Made by a program: the position numbers and the translations under genes. The notes beneath the pieces were generated by a model. It was not told where the DNA came from and did not search any database. It saw only the letters and a program-made list of their open reading frames with translations. Of a DNA stretch of 64,000 nt, positions 44,862 through 55,281 are shown piece after piece (position 1 is the stretch's first letter; the number at the start of each line of letters is the position of its first letter). The DNA lies in the NCBI RefSeq assembly GCF_004354555.1, contig NZ_PUFH01000002.1:166001-230000 (forward strand). The letters are read 5' to 3'. This DNA is from Leuconostoc citreum (GTDB taxonomy: Bacteria; Bacillota; Bacilli; Lactobacillales; Lactobacillaceae).

Positions 44862-45084
44862 CAAAGAGGTTGCAACCAACATGATTAGCGCAAATGAGTT
44901 CGCCAAGAACTGTGACTTTGCGTCAAAGGGGCGGTTGCCGAAATATCATTTAAGGCAGAATGATATTGGGCTAACAACTAATACTTGTTAGACTGTCACA
45001 GTAATGTGGTGTGCTTTGAAAAGTTACGATACAATGACTTTTTAAACCTCTTTCTATATAAGAAAGGGGCTTTTTATTTGCCCC
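44862..45084 (+). promoter_or_regulatory. Lysine riboswitch (L box)
   Basis: P1 pairs CAAAG (44862-44866) with CTTTG (45014-45018). Conserved core stretches are AGAGGTTGC at 44865, CAAAGGGGCGGTTGCCGAA near 44925-44943, GGGCT near 44969 and ACTGTCACAGTAATGTGG near 44993-45009. The expression platform holds a terminator (CCTCTTTCT 45047-45055 with AGAAAGGGG 45061-45069, then CTTTTTATTT). A competing stem GGGGC / GCCCC at 45066-45084 can also form. Lysine binding is expected to terminate transcription before lysP. Confidence 0.92.
45047..45079 (+). terminator. Riboswitch-controlled terminator before lysP
   Basis: CCTCTTTCT / AGAAAGGGG stem (one T-G pair), followed by CTTTTTATTT. Confidence 0.8.
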
Positions 45085-45099
45085 GACAGGGAGATTTTT

Positions 45100-46539
45100 A
45101 TGGCAGAACATAATGGTGAAATTAAACGTAATCTGAAGACGCGTCATGTGTCAATGATTGCGTTAGGTGGTTCAATAGGGACAGGGTTGTTCGTTGCTTC
45201 TGGGGCAACCGTGGCACAGGCTGGGCCATTCGGTGCGATTGTTGCTTATCTAGCAATTGGTGTAATGGTTTATTTTTTAATGACAAGTTTGGGAGAAATG
45301 GCAACATATTCACCTACATCAGGGTCATTTTCAGATTACGCAGGAAAATACGTTGATCCAGCATTGGGATTTGCTATGGGATGGAATTATTGGTTCAACT
45401 GGGCGATTACGCTAGCAGTTGATATTGTGGCGGTTGGTCTAGTATCGAAATTTTGGTTTCCGCATACACCGGCATGGATATTTTCTGCAGTCGCATTAAT
45501 TCTTATCTTTTTAATCAATTTATTCTCTGTGGGTGCTTTTGGTGAAGCTGAGTTTTGGTTATCAATGATTAAGGTGATTACAATTATTGCCTTTCTGATT
45601 GTTGGTGTAGCAACTATTTTTGGTGTGATTCACTCAGATGTTAATGTGATGAAAAATCTTTCTGTTGGTAACCATGGTTTTGTTGGCGGACCACAGGCTG
45701 TATTATCAGTGTTTGTAGTGGCAGGTTTTTCCTTTCAAGGTACGGAGTTAATCGGGATTACGGCTGGTGAGGCACAAGATCCTGATAAGTCAGTTCCCAA
45801 GGCGATTAATCAAGTATTTTGGCGTATTTTGCTATTTTATATTTTAGCAATTTTTGTTATTTCAGCATTAGTTTATTATCAAGATCCGCGCTTACTCAGC
45901 TCATCAACGGAAAATGTGGCTGTGTCGCCTTTCACGATTGTCTTTAAAAATGCCGGAATTGCCTTTGCCGCTAGTTTAATGAATGCGGTTATTTTGACAT
46001 CGATTGTCTCTTCAGCTAACTCGGGCTCATATGCCTCAACACGAATGTTGTACGCTATGGCACGTAAGGGGGAGGCACCTAAGATTTTTGCCAAAGTTTC
46101 GACACGTGGTGTACCGGTGTTTGCCTTGCTATTGACGACAGTTATCGGATTATTAGCGTTTATTTCAAATACAAAAGGTGGTTCTGTTGCCTACACATGG
46201 TTGGTAAATGCTTCTGGGTTAACTGGCTTCATTGCTTGGGTTGGCATCGCCATTTCACATTATCGTTTCCGTAGGGCTTATGTGGCCCAAGGAAAAGATT
46301 TAAAAGCTTTGAAATATAAAGCGAAGTGGTTCCCGTTTGGCCCACTATTTGCGCTTGTGATTTCAATCGGGGTGATTATCGGTCAAGATCCAGGTAGTTT
46401 TACGCATTTGAATTGGGAAAAAATAGCTGTTACTTATCTCTCTGTACCGCTATTTGTCATTTTGTACTTTGGTTACAAAATAAGATATAAAACAAAAATG
46501 ATTAAATTAGAGGCGGTTGATTTAAAACAACATCGCTAA
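45100..46539 (+). CDS. lysP: Lysine-specific amino acid permease
   Basis: A 479-residue permease of the amino acid-polyamine-organocation superfamily, with 12 membrane segments. The N-terminal signature KTRHVSMIALGGSIGTGLFVASG and the later SFQGTELIGITAGEAQDP are those of the LysP/AAT group. The lysine riboswitch directly upstream fixes the substrate as lysine. GGGAG at 45089-45093 precedes ATG 45100. Confidence 0.95.
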   Translation: MAEHNGEIKRNLKTRHVSMIALGGSIGTGLFVASGATVAQAGPFGAIVAYLAIGVMVYFLMTSLGEMATYSPTSGSFSDYAGKYVDPALGFAMGWNYWFNWAITLAVDIVAVGLVSKFWFPHTPAWIFSAVALILIFLINLFSVGAFGEAEFWLSMIKVITIIAFLIVGVATIFGVIHSDVNVMKNLSVGNHGFVGGPQAVLSVFVVAGFSFQGTELIGITAGEAQDPDKSVPKAINQVFWRILLFYILAIFVISALVYYQDPRLLSSSTENVAVSPFTIVFKNAGIAFAASLMNAVILTSIVSSANSGSYASTRMLYAMARKGEAPKIFAKVSTRGVPVFALLLTTVIGLLAFISNTKGGSVAYTWLVNASGLTGFIAWVGIAISHYRFRRAYVAQGKDLKALKYKAKWFPFGPLFALVISIGVIIGQDPGSFTHLNWEKIAVTYLSVPLFVILYFGYKIRYKTKMIKLEAVDLKQHR

Positions 46540-46546
46540 TGTCTTA

Positions 46547-46572
46547 AAGCCAGTATATGACTGGTTTTTTTA
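46547..46572 (+). terminator. lysP terminator
   Basis: Short stem AGCCAGT / ACTGGTT with a five-base loop and a T run. Confidence 0.7.
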
Positions 46573-46681
46573 TTGCTTTATTTTGTCAAGCGATGTTGTA
46601 TTAGAATTTCAGTCATACGACTGCTATAATGGAACCACGAATAAATCAGTCGATAAGGTATCTGCCAATCAGGAGGACAAA

Positions 46682-46903
46682 ATGGGACCTTTATTTATGT
46701 TATGTATCAACTTACTAGCGACGTATTTTGTTTTTTGGACGATTCGGCCGATTAACTTTGCTAAATTCATGCCCTACACACCAAAACAAGCGACTTTTTT
46801 AAAGGTTTTATTGTCAATTGCTATTGGTTATTTGGTAGCTAGTTTCTTTATTGCTATGACAAATTGGGTTGTTGCTTTGCCAAGTTCACTATTGGGAAAA
46901 TAA
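46682..46903 (+). CDS. DUF1146 family membrane protein
   Basis: A 73-residue protein with two membrane segments (about residues 2-20 and 41-66) and the conserved middle VFWTIRPINFAKFMPYTPKQ, matching DUF1146 (YwzB of Bacillus). In Firmicutes the gene often lies by murA and mbl. AGGAGG at 46671-46676 marks ATG 46682; the open frame upstream from 46583 crosses the promoter (TATAAT 46625-46630) and is not coding. Confidence 0.85.
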   Translation: MGPLFMLCINLLATYFVFWTIRPINFAKFMPYTPKQATFLKVLLSIAIGYLVASFFIAMTNWVVALPSSLLGK

Positions 46904-47001
46904 CAAAAAAGGGAACAAATTATGGTATAATTGACTAGATTATGTAGATAATTTGGTACATTTGTGCCCCTTTATAAAAATAAAAATGCTGGAGAATAAA
47001 C

Positions 47002-47994
47002 ATGGCAAAAGATATTGGCATTGACTTGGGAACAGCCAATGTTCTCATTTATGTAGAAGGTAAGGGCATCGTTTTGAATGAACCTTCTGTTGTTGCAGTA
47101 GATGATAAAACAGATCGTGTGTTGGCCGTTGGCTCGGAAGCTTATCGAATGGTTGGGCGTACACCGGGCAACATACGCGCCGTGCGTCCTTTGAAAGACG
47201 GTGTGATTTCTGATTTTGATGTTACTGAAGCAATGCTAACCTACTTCGTTGACAAATTAAATGTTAAGGGCTTCATGTCTAAGCCTAACATTATGATTTG
47301 CGCACCAACAAATATTACTGAAATCGAACGAAAAGCAATTATTCAAGCTGCTGAAAAAGCTGGGGGCGCTAAAGTCTACTTAGAATACGAACCAAAGGTT
47401 GCGGCTGTCGGTGCAGGATTAGATATTTTCAAACCAATCGGATCGATGGTAATTGATATGGGTGGTGGTACATCAGATATCGCCGTCCTCTCACTTGGCG
47501 ATATTGTTGTGTCTGAGTCAATTCGTATTGCCGGTGACAAGATGAATTTTGATATTGTTGGTTACTTAAAGCGCCGTCACAATTTAATTGTCGGAGAGCG
47601 TACGGCTGAAACTATTAAAATTCAGATTGGTTCAGCGTTGCCTGTCGATGAACCTTTGACAATGGAAGTCCGCGGTCGTGATAATTTTGAAGGTATGCCA
47701 AAAACTATTACGATTAACTCAAACGAAGTCGAAGAGGCATTACACGATACGCTACAACAAATTGTCCGTGCTGCACACTCTGTCTTAGCAAAGTTGCCAC
47801 CTGAATTAGCAGCTGACATTATTGATCGCGGTATCATGTTAACTGGTGGTGGCGCACTTTTGCACGGCATGGATCAATTGCTTTCTGATGCGCTAGAGGT
47901 GCCTGTCGTTGTCTCTGATTCACCACTTGATAATGTTGCTAAGGGTGCCGGGGCATTATTAGAACATATGAAATCAAGCCATAAGGGATTATAA
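47002..47994 (+). CDS. mreB: Rod shape-determining protein, MreB/Mbl type
   Basis: An actin-like protein of 330 residues that polymerises under the membrane and guides lateral wall synthesis. Actin-fold phosphate loops are clear: GIDLGTANVLIY at the start, MVIDMGGGTSDIAVLS near 150 and LTGGGALLHGMD near 285. TGGAG at 46990-46994 precedes the start. mreC and mreD are not adjacent. The neighbours DUF1146, DUF2969 and rodA match the mbl locus of lactobacilli. Confidence 0.93.
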   Translation: MAKDIGIDLGTANVLIYVEGKGIVLNEPSVVAVDDKTDRVLAVGSEAYRMVGRTPGNIRAVRPLKDGVISDFDVTEAMLTYFVDKLNVKGFMSKPNIMICAPTNITEIERKAIIQAAEKAGGAKVYLEYEPKVAAVGAGLDIFKPIGSMVIDMGGGTSDIAVLSLGDIVVSESIRIAGDKMNFDIVGYLKRRHNLIVGERTAETIKIQIGSALPVDEPLTMEVRGRDNFEGMPKTITINSNEVEEALHDTLQQIVRAAHSVLAKLPPELAADIIDRGIMLTGGGALLHGMDQLLSDALEVPVVVSDSPLDNVAKGAGALLEHMKSSHKGL

Positions 47995-47995
47995 A

Positions 47996-48205
47996 ATGCG
48001 AAAAAAAAATCAAAATTTTAATGTTGAGCTAATCGATAACGATGGTCAGACACAAGTATTGATTGACAATAAACAAATTGGGTATGTTATAGCAAGTGAC
48101 CGTGGCTTCTCAGGTTATTTTGGTAAGCAAGCTGTTATTAATCAAGCAAAAACACAAGATGAAGCAATACAAGCTGTTTTATCCAGTTTTAATCTCTATC
48201 AGTAA
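47996..48205 (+). CDS. DUF2969 family protein
   Basis: A 69-residue soluble protein with a basic start (MRKKNQNFNVEL) and the pattern QIGYVIASDRGFSGYFGKQAVINQAKTQDEAIQ. It matches DUF2969, a small family of lactobacilli encoded beside mbl and rodA. The gene is one base after mreB, so it is translationally linked. Function unknown; a wall-synthesis link is suggested by context only. Confidence 0.8.
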   Translation: MRKKNQNFNVELIDNDGQTQVLIDNKQIGYVIASDRGFSGYFGKQAVINQAKTQDEAIQAVLSSFNLYQ

Positions 48206-48212
48206 AATAGTT

Positions 48213-48248
48213 AAAAAAGCCCTTATCATCTTTTGTGATAAGGGCTTG
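48213..48248. terminator. Hairpin between DUF2969 and rodA, oriented for the minus strand
   Basis: Stem AAGCCCTTATCA / TGATAAGGGCTT with a seven-base loop. The A run is on its left, so a T run exists only for minus-strand transcription; on the plus strand the stem is followed by GTACATAGG. Confidence 0.6.
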
Positions 48249-48271
48249 TACATAGGTGAGGGGACATCAAT

Positions 48272-49492
48272 ATGCAAAATATACCATCACGCCAAATCAG
48301 TAACCGAACGTCAGGTTCAGAACTTGATTGGGGTATTATTTTATCGTTACTGCTACTCATGATTATTGGTTTGAGTTCAATTTTCCAAGCGTCGTTACAC
48401 GCACAGTATGGCACAATGCAGTTAGCACTGCGTACCACAATTGTACAAGGCGCCTTCTGGATTATTGGTGCGATTATTATCGCTTTTTTGTTGCGATTTG
48501 ATGCATCACAGTTATGGCGATTAGCACCAATCGCTTATGGTCTGGGTATATTTCTATTAATTGCTGTGCTTATTTTCTATGATCGTTCAATGGCAGCTTC
48601 TACAGGTGCCAAATCATGGTTTGTCTTTGGCCCTGTGTCTTTTCAGCCGACTGAAGTGGTTAAACCTGCTTTCATTTTAATGCTTAGTCGTGTTGTGGTA
48701 CAACATAATCGCCTGTATGAACACCATAATGTTAAATCTGATGCAATCTTGTTAGGTAAGATGGCGTTATGTTTTCTACCAATCGCTGTGCTTATTTTAT
48801 TACAGCCTGATTTGGGAACGTTACTAGTTTTTATTGCTATTTTAGGTGGTGTTGCTTTAGTTTCGGGCGTAACTTGGCGGATTTTAGCTCCTGTAATAGC
48901 GTTAGCATCGACGATAGGCGCGACACTTTTGGCACTCGTTCTTTCACCCACAGGAAAAGTTATTTTGGATGCCCTTGGCTTCAAGTTATACCAATTTGAT
49001 CGTATTCAGACATGGTTGCATCCCGATCAAGACACTTCTTCAAAGGGTTATCAAACATATCAAAGCTTGAAAGCAATTGGTTCGGGACAGTTAACGGGGC
49101 AGGGTTTTGGCCATCTCAAAGTTTATGTGCCAGTCAGAGAGTCCGATATGATATTTTCGGTTATTGGTGAAAGTTTTGGTTTCGTTGGTGGCACGTTGTT
49201 AATTGTATTATACTTTGCCTTAATCTATCGGTTAATTAGAGCAACATTTAGGGCACAAAATGCGTTTTATGCCTATATTGCAACAGGCGTTGTCATGATG
49301 GTTGTCTTTCACGTTTTTGAAAACATCGGTATGAGTATTGGTTTGTTACCGTTAACGGGTATTCCACTACCATTTATTTCACAAGGTGGTTCTTCTCTTT
49401 TGGGTAATATGATTGGTGTCGGGCTGATTTTAACCATTGGTTACCAACAGCAAAACACAACCTTTACGGAATCGACAGGTTTTTCAGTTTAA
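48272..49492 (+). CDS. rodA: Peptidoglycan glycosyltransferase RodA (SEDS family)
   Basis: A 406-residue membrane protein with ten hydrophobic segments. SEDS hallmarks are GAKSWFVFGPVSFQPTEVVKPAFI, VPVRESDMIFSVIGESFGF and LPLTGIPLPFISQGGSS. It polymerises glycan strands together with a class B penicillin-binding protein. The place next to mreB favours RodA over FtsW. GAGGGGA at 48257-48263 is the binding site. Its TAA overlaps the next ATG. Confidence 0.92.
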   Translation: MQNIPSRQISNRTSGSELDWGIILSLLLLMIIGLSSIFQASLHAQYGTMQLALRTTIVQGAFWIIGAIIIAFLLRFDASQLWRLAPIAYGLGIFLLIAVLIFYDRSMAASTGAKSWFVFGPVSFQPTEVVKPAFILMLSRVVVQHNRLYEHHNVKSDAILLGKMALCFLPIAVLILLQPDLGTLLVFIAILGGVALVSGVTWRILAPVIALASTIGATLLALVLSPTGKVILDALGFKLYQFDRIQTWLHPDQDTSSKGYQTYQSLKAIGSGQLTGQGFGHLKVYVPVRESDMIFSVIGESFGFVGGTLLIVLYFALIYRLIRATFRAQNAFYAYIATGVVMMVVFHVFENIGMSIGLLPLTGIPLPFISQGGSSLLGNMIGVGLILTIGYQQQNTTFTESTGFSV

Positions 49493-50481
49493 TGGATAAA
49501 TTAGAAAATTTACGCACACAATTTATAGCCATACAGCAAAAGACACGTGTAGGTGATATATTTCAGTCAATCGGCGAGGTGCTTAGCGACACTTTAACTC
49601 AAGTTAAAGTTCAGCCAAAAACGCCAGTTCAGTTACCAGAAAATGGTGACGATGCATTGGCAAAAATGAAAGCCTACAGTCAACGCTTAGATAATCACAG
49701 AAGTGGTGATGGTTTAGATATGGTTTCAGATGCAGATTTGCATTTAGCAGCAGCACAATTAGCGAATCCATTGCCAAAGTATCGTGATACTGGTGCGTTC
49801 TTTTTTCTAAGTGATGTGATACAAAATGACTTATTATCTGATGAGCAAATGCGGTGGCTGACATCGTACTTGATTAGTGATGATGTGCTATTTTCACACA
49901 TTTTCGAACCAAATAATGCGGCAATTTATCAACGCTCTTTTAGTATCTTAGTGTTGTCATTATTACTTTTTACACAAAGAACCAAGTCAGCTTTTATGGC
50001 GCCACAGCAGTTGGCAATTGTCATTAACCAAATTGCTTTGTACGTTGCAATAGAACGTGATACGCGTGGCTTTATTGGCACGAATGGTTGGGCACACGCC
50101 TTTACTCACATAGGCAATGCAGTTGCTGAGATACTCATGATGCCACAGTTACTGCGAGCAGACAAGCTATTTTTACTAGCAAGTATGCTGGCTGGTTATC
50201 GTGAATTGCAGCAGCCTCTCAATATGGGTGAAACAGAGAGACTGGTTGAAGTGACCATGTATAGCGCTAATGCGCACCCTTTGTACCATGATTATATTTT
50301 ATTAACACTTAAATTATGGCGCAAAGATCTGGTTACCCGTCAGCCACCACAAAATGAGGGTCGGTGGCATCAAATGTACAATCGCGCGCGCTTCTTTAAT
50401 ACCATTATTTTACGAGGCAAGGATAATGTGCCTGAAAAAATATTTAACTATGTTTCCGAGACACGAGACTTTCTGACATAA
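49492..50481 (+). CDS. DUF2785 family protein
   Basis: A 329-residue soluble helical protein matching DUF2785: YRDTGAFFFLSDVI, QRSFSILVLSLLLF, ERDTRGFIGTNGWAHAFTHIGNA. The first 80 residues look like a coiled, charged extension. Function unknown. It overlaps the rodA stop by one base (TAATG) and is thus co-translated with it, which is the only hint of a link to envelope synthesis. Confidence 0.8.
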   Translation: MDKLENLRTQFIAIQQKTRVGDIFQSIGEVLSDTLTQVKVQPKTPVQLPENGDDALAKMKAYSQRLDNHRSGDGLDMVSDADLHLAAAQLANPLPKYRDTGAFFFLSDVIQNDLLSDEQMRWLTSYLISDDVLFSHIFEPNNAAIYQRSFSILVLSLLLFTQRTKSAFMAPQQLAIVINQIALYVAIERDTRGFIGTNGWAHAFTHIGNAVAEILMMPQLLRADKLFLLASMLAGYRELQQPLNMGETERLVEVTMYSANAHPLYHDYILLTLKLWRKDLVTRQPPQNEGRWHQMYNRARFFNTIILRGKDNVPEKIFNYVSETRDFLT

Positions 50482-50536
50482 TAGGGTATTTCTTGATTAA
50501 TATTACTTTGTTTTGATATAATAAAATTTGGAGTGA

Positions 50537-51675
<1,139 letters not shown>

Positions 51676-51676
<1 letters not shown>

Positions 51677-52542
51677 TGGTAAAAAACAATAGAAACGATA
51701 GTTTTGATGGTAAGGCAATTCGCGCGGCGCGAAAGAAAATGCATTTATCGCAAGTAGAGTTAGCAGAAGGCATTACAACACAAGCCACCATTTCTCTTGT
51801 TGAAAATCAAAATCGTGTACCAAACGCTGATGTTTTATTGGCGATACTCGATCGTTTAAATTTAGATATTTCTGAATTTGTTTCGGGTGACTTTTTAACA
51901 CAAAAAGCCAAAGAATTACTTGGCAAAGTTGTGTTAGAAATGAAACATGATGCCTTGTCCGAGTTTGCTGAGTTTGAAAAAGCTTTAAGTCAAAATGCAC
52001 CAACGCTACAAGCTTATTATATTTTAAAAGCTGCAGATGCTTGTCACAATAAAAAAGACTTTGCTGAAGTCGTACACTATGCTGACCTGGCAGTTGATAC
52101 CAGAACACCATCATTAGGTGATTTTTATACATTCTATGCTTACCGTCAAATGGGCACCAACTATTACTTGCAAGGTGATATTGAAGCAGCGAAGGAAAAA
52201 TTTGAGTGCGCATTTGAACTAGAACCTAATTTGTTGACTGCGGGTGATATGGAATTCCATGGTGCATTACAAGGCCGGCAATATTATGCTGAATTTTTGA
52301 TTGCACAGAATGAATTGGATAAGGCAGCTGATTTGTTGACTGAGGGGTTAGAAATTTTACGTAAGCGGGTTGATCTATTCTGGGTGCCTGACTTGAGTGA
52401 ATTATTAGCACAAGTTGAAGAAAAGCGTGGTAATCACGAAGCTGCACAAAAACAGATTCATTATGCTCATGTTGCTGCCTATTTGTCAAATTGCCAAAAA
52501 GCAGAAGCACGTTTAGCTCAGTTGGATACAATTAAGTTCTAA
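51676..52542 (+). CDS. XRE-family regulator with TPR-like C-terminal domain
   Basis: A 288-residue protein. Residues 12-70 form a helix-turn-helix (IRAARKKMHLSQVELAEGITTQATISLVENQNRVP). The rest is helical with TPR-like repeats (YLQGDIEAAKEKFECAFELEPN), the layout of Rgg/PlcR-type regulators that often sense peptides. The start overlaps the ddl stop (TAATG), so it is made with Ddl. Its target and signal are unknown; no pheromone gene was seen. Confidence 0.82.
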
Positions 52543-52577
52543 AAAAAGGTCTCACATTGTGTGAGACCTTTTTTTTA
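52541..52577. terminator. Bidirectional terminator
   Basis: AAAAGGTCTCACA / TGTGAGACCTTTT, three-base loop, between the HTH-TPR gene and the convergent uspA. Confidence 0.93.
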
Positions 52578-52595
52578 GAGCTTAATTAATCAAAA

Positions 52596-53039
52596 TTAAC
52601 CACGTACGACTAGTACGTCAACTTTTGCTGTACGCGTGACAAATTCTGTTACTGATCCAATAACAAGACGCTCAACAGCGTTCAAACCAGTTGCACCGAT
52701 AACGATGATATCAGCACTAACTTCATTTGGGACTTCTTTAGCGATTAGTGTTTTAGGTGAGCCATACTCAATGAGATAGTCCACATTCTTGACACCCGCA
52801 TCAAGCGCTTGCTGCTTGTACTTTTCAAGACTCTTACGTGTTTCATCTGATACAGCTTCAACCATAGTATCATCAAAGCTAGCCACATTTTGAAATGCGC
52901 GTGTATCAATGACATTTAAGATTGACAAAACACCGCTTTCACCGGCGTCGTTGGCTAACTCAATGGCACGTACAAGTGCAGCTTCTGATTCTTTTGAACC
53001 ATCCATTGGTACTAAAATCTTGTTGTAGTTTGCTGTCAT
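52596..53039 (-). CDS. Universal stress protein, UspA family
   Basis: A 147-residue Usp with the ATP-binding signature GATGLNAVERLVIGSVTEFVTRTAKVDVLVVR (G-2x-G-9x-G-S/T pattern) and the start YNKILVPMDGSKESEAALVRA. It is a stress-linked cytoplasmic protein. AAGGAG precedes ATG 53039 on the minus strand. It lies after the 6S RNA candidate and rarA, all on the minus strand. Confidence 0.93.
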   Translation of the reverse strand: MTANYNKILVPMDGSKESEAALVRAIELANDAGESGVLSILNVIDTRAFQNVASFDDTMVEAVSDETRKSLEKYKQQALDAGVKNVDYLIEYGSPKTLIAKEVPNEVSADIIVIGATGLNAVERLVIGSVTEFVTRTAKVDVLVVRG

Positions 53040-53129
53040 GATCGTTCTCCTTAAGTCTGTTTATACACTAAGTATAACGCTTACATTGAAAAAATAATAG
53101 TCTTTTTCAATTTTTGCAATCATTCTTTC

Positions 53130-53157
53130 AAAAAAAGCGCTCACATGATGTGAACGC
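53130..53157 (-). terminator. Terminator of the 6S RNA candidate
   Basis: On the minus strand GCGTTCACA / TGTGAGCGC, followed by seven Ts. A second small stem CGGGTT / AACCCG (53159-53171) lies just before it. Confidence 0.85.
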
Positions 53158-53357
53158 ACGGGTTAAACCCGGAATACTCTTGATACCGTTAATCGCTACG
53201 CAGATTTTCCTCGAATTTATCGAGGTGGATGGTTCATCAAGATTGTCAGATTACCAAATGAGAAGGCAGATCTTCTAAGTCAAGAATTCCCAACCGAAAT
53301 ATAAAGGTTGTAAGGAAAAAGCTGATAATGTAGCAATGCGTATATCTGAGTAATTCA
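53130..53357 (-). ncRNA. ssrS: Probable 6S RNA
   Basis: No ORF lies here. On the minus strand TATAAT is at 53369-53364, and an intrinsic terminator ends at 53130, giving an RNA of about 228 bases. A closing stem can form between GGAAT-TCTTGA (53289-53279) and TCAAGA-GT-ATTCC (53183-53171). It encloses a large unpaired region and a tip hairpin CCTCGA / TCGAGG (53224-53208), as in 6S RNA. In lactobacilli and relatives the 6S gene lies beside rarA, as here. The identity rests on shape and neighbours, not on a covariance model. Confidence 0.7.
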
Positions 53358-53421
53358 TAATATATTATAACGCAAAAATTCGGGTATCACTAGTCTTGAC
53401 AAAATGAAAAGCAGCAGTGTG

Positions 53422-54714
53422 TCAGGAGTCTAATCCGTCACGCTGAGATTTTTTTAATGTTTGATAAACGTCGCTGAACGCTTTTTCAATTTTTGAATTA
53501 CCTTTAGGACTAAAATACTGTGTCTGGCTAATTTTTTCTGGTAAATATTGTTGTGGAACCCAATCATTGTCAAAATCATGAGGATAGATATAACCTTTGC
53601 CATGACCGAGTTCAGCGGCACCTTTGTAATGTGAATCCCTAAGATGATCTGGCACATCACCTGTTTTACCGGATTGGATGTCGCTAAGTGCCTTATCAAT
53701 GGCTAAATAAGCAGCGTTGGATTTAGGTGATAACGCTAATTCTATAATGGCATTGGCTAAGGGAATGCGTGCTTCTGGCAAGCCAAGTGATTGAGCAGAT
53801 TGGATAGCTGTGACAGCATGTTGCACAGCAGTGGGGTTGGCCAAACCAATATCTTCATAAGCGATAACAGTTAATCGCCGAGTTAAGATAGGTAAATCAC
53901 CAGACTCTATGATACGTGCAGCGTAGTGCAATGCAGCATCTGTATCAGATCCCCGAATTGATTTTTGCAAAGCAGATATCACGTCATAATGCGCATCACC
54001 ATCTTTATCAGCAAACATCGCCTTTCGCTGAACAGTTTCTTCAATGACTGGTAACGTAATGTGAATTGTCTTATCTTTTGCTGTTGGTGTGGATAAAACA
54101 GCCAATTCTAAACCATTGAGTGCACTACGCAAATCACCATTTGTTGCTTGTGCCAAATGATTCATTGCGTCATCTGTTAGCGTCACTTTATATTTGCCTA
54201 AACCATGTGTGTCATCTTTTAATGCACGATGGACTGCACTTTTAATGTCATCTTCAGTTAAAGGCGTCACTTGGAAAATTTGTGTTCGTGAGCGTATTGC
54301 TGGCGTGACGTTGATATAAGGATTTTCAGTAGTTGCACCAATTAAAATAATGGCGCCTGATTCCAGATGTGGTAATAAAAAATCTTGTTTTACTTTGTTT
54401 AAACGATGAATTTCATCTAGTAACAAGACAACAGTACCAGACATTTTAGCCTCTTCAGCAACAATCTGTAAGTCTTTTTGACTATCTGTTGCGGCATTTA
54501 GCACACGAAAAGCATATTTAGATGAACCGGCGATTGCTGAAGCAATTGATGTTTTTCCTGTTCCTGGGGGGCCGTATAAAATCATTGAACTTAAGCGTTT
54601 AGCAGCCACCATACGCCAAATGATTTTACCAGAGCCAACAAGATGCTGTTGGCCAACAATGTCTTCAATTTTATTTGGGCGCATACGATAAGCAAGTGGT
54701 TGCTGCATAGTCAT
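53422..54714 (-). CDS. rarA: Replication-associated recombination protein A
   Basis: A 430-residue AAA+ ATPase (RarA/MgsA) acting at stalled forks with SSB. PLAYRMRPNKIEDIVGQQHLVG opens the protein; Walker A YGPPGTGKTS near residue 50, Walker B LLLDEIHRLNK near 100, sensor GATTENPY near 124. The C-terminal tetramerisation domain includes YPHDFDNDWVPQQYLP. ATG 54714 or 54708 may start it; neither has a good binding site. Confidence 0.94.
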   Translation of the reverse strand: MTMQQPLAYRMRPNKIEDIVGQQHLVGSGKIIWRMVAAKRLSSMILYGPPGTGKTSIASAIAGSSKYAFRVLNAATDSQKDLQIVAEEAKMSGTVVLLLDEIHRLNKVKQDFLLPHLESGAIILIGATTENPYINVTPAIRSRTQIFQVTPLTEDDIKSAVHRALKDDTHGLGKYKVTLTDDAMNHLAQATNGDLRSALNGLELAVLSTPTAKDKTIHITLPVIEETVQRKAMFADKDGDAHYDVISALQKSIRGSDTDAALHYAARIIESGDLPILTRRLTVIAYEDIGLANPTAVQHAVTAIQSAQSLGLPEARIPLANAIIELALSPKSNAAYLAIDKALSDIQSGKTGDVPDHLRDSHYKGAAELGHGKGYIYPHDFDNDWVPQQYLPEKISQTQYFSPKGNSKIEKAFSDVYQTLKKSQRDGLDS

Positions 54715-54793
54715 TTTTCATATTGAGTAAACAAGTTGAAGTCTATGATTGACATGCTTCAAGATAGTTTCTCAAATGCCTTTCTTTAGTGAA

Positions 54794-55165
54794 CTAGTCT
54801 AGATAAATAGTATTGACGTTGACAGCTGTATCCGCTGCCAGTAAAACGGCAATCGGGTCGGTTACTTGATTTTTAACAGTAACATCAGATAACACAGTAA
54901 ATGGATGATGTGTTTTGGTTGCTAAACTGACAAATGTTGGAAAATTATCAGTGGTGAGGGTTTGGTCAATTAAGACTTTTCCGGTTGAATGTTTGGTTAA
55001 TATCTTTTCAAATTGAGACTGGATAGTTTTATCGGTTAGCTGAGATACTTTTATTGCTGCAATGACACGTTCACGAAAAGTACCCAAGTATCGACGTTGT
55101 TCGTCGGGGTTGATTTTAGGCTGACCACCTAATTGTTCTTGTTGCAGGCGTTCATTGATATCCAT
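54794..55165 (-). CDS. YueI family protein (DUF1694)
   Basis: A 123-residue soluble protein. The stretch PKINPDEQRRYLGTFRERVIAAI near residue 15 is typical of the YueI/DUF1694 family. Function unknown. It lies between rpsD and rarA on the same strand, with its own apparent start 27 bases before the edge of the rpsD terminator region. Confidence 0.8.
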   Translation of the reverse strand: MDINERLQQEQLGGQPKINPDEQRRYLGTFRERVIAAIKVSQLTDKTIQSQFEKILTKHSTGKVLIDQTLTTDNFPTFVSLATKTHHPFTVLSDVTVKNQVTDPIAVLLAADTAVNVNTIYLD

Positions 55166-55231
55166 AGATTTTTATTCTCCGATACGTTGTAGTACTTCTA
55201 TTATACGTTATGATTAAATAACATGACAAAC

Positions 55232-55258
55232 AAAAAACGCCACCCAAAGGTGACGTTT
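55232..55258 (-). terminator. rpsD terminator
   Basis: On the minus strand AACGTCACC / GGTGGCGTT with one mismatch, loop of five, then six Ts. Confidence 0.85.
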
Positions 55259-55281
55259 CAACCAGAATCAGATTAAGTATA

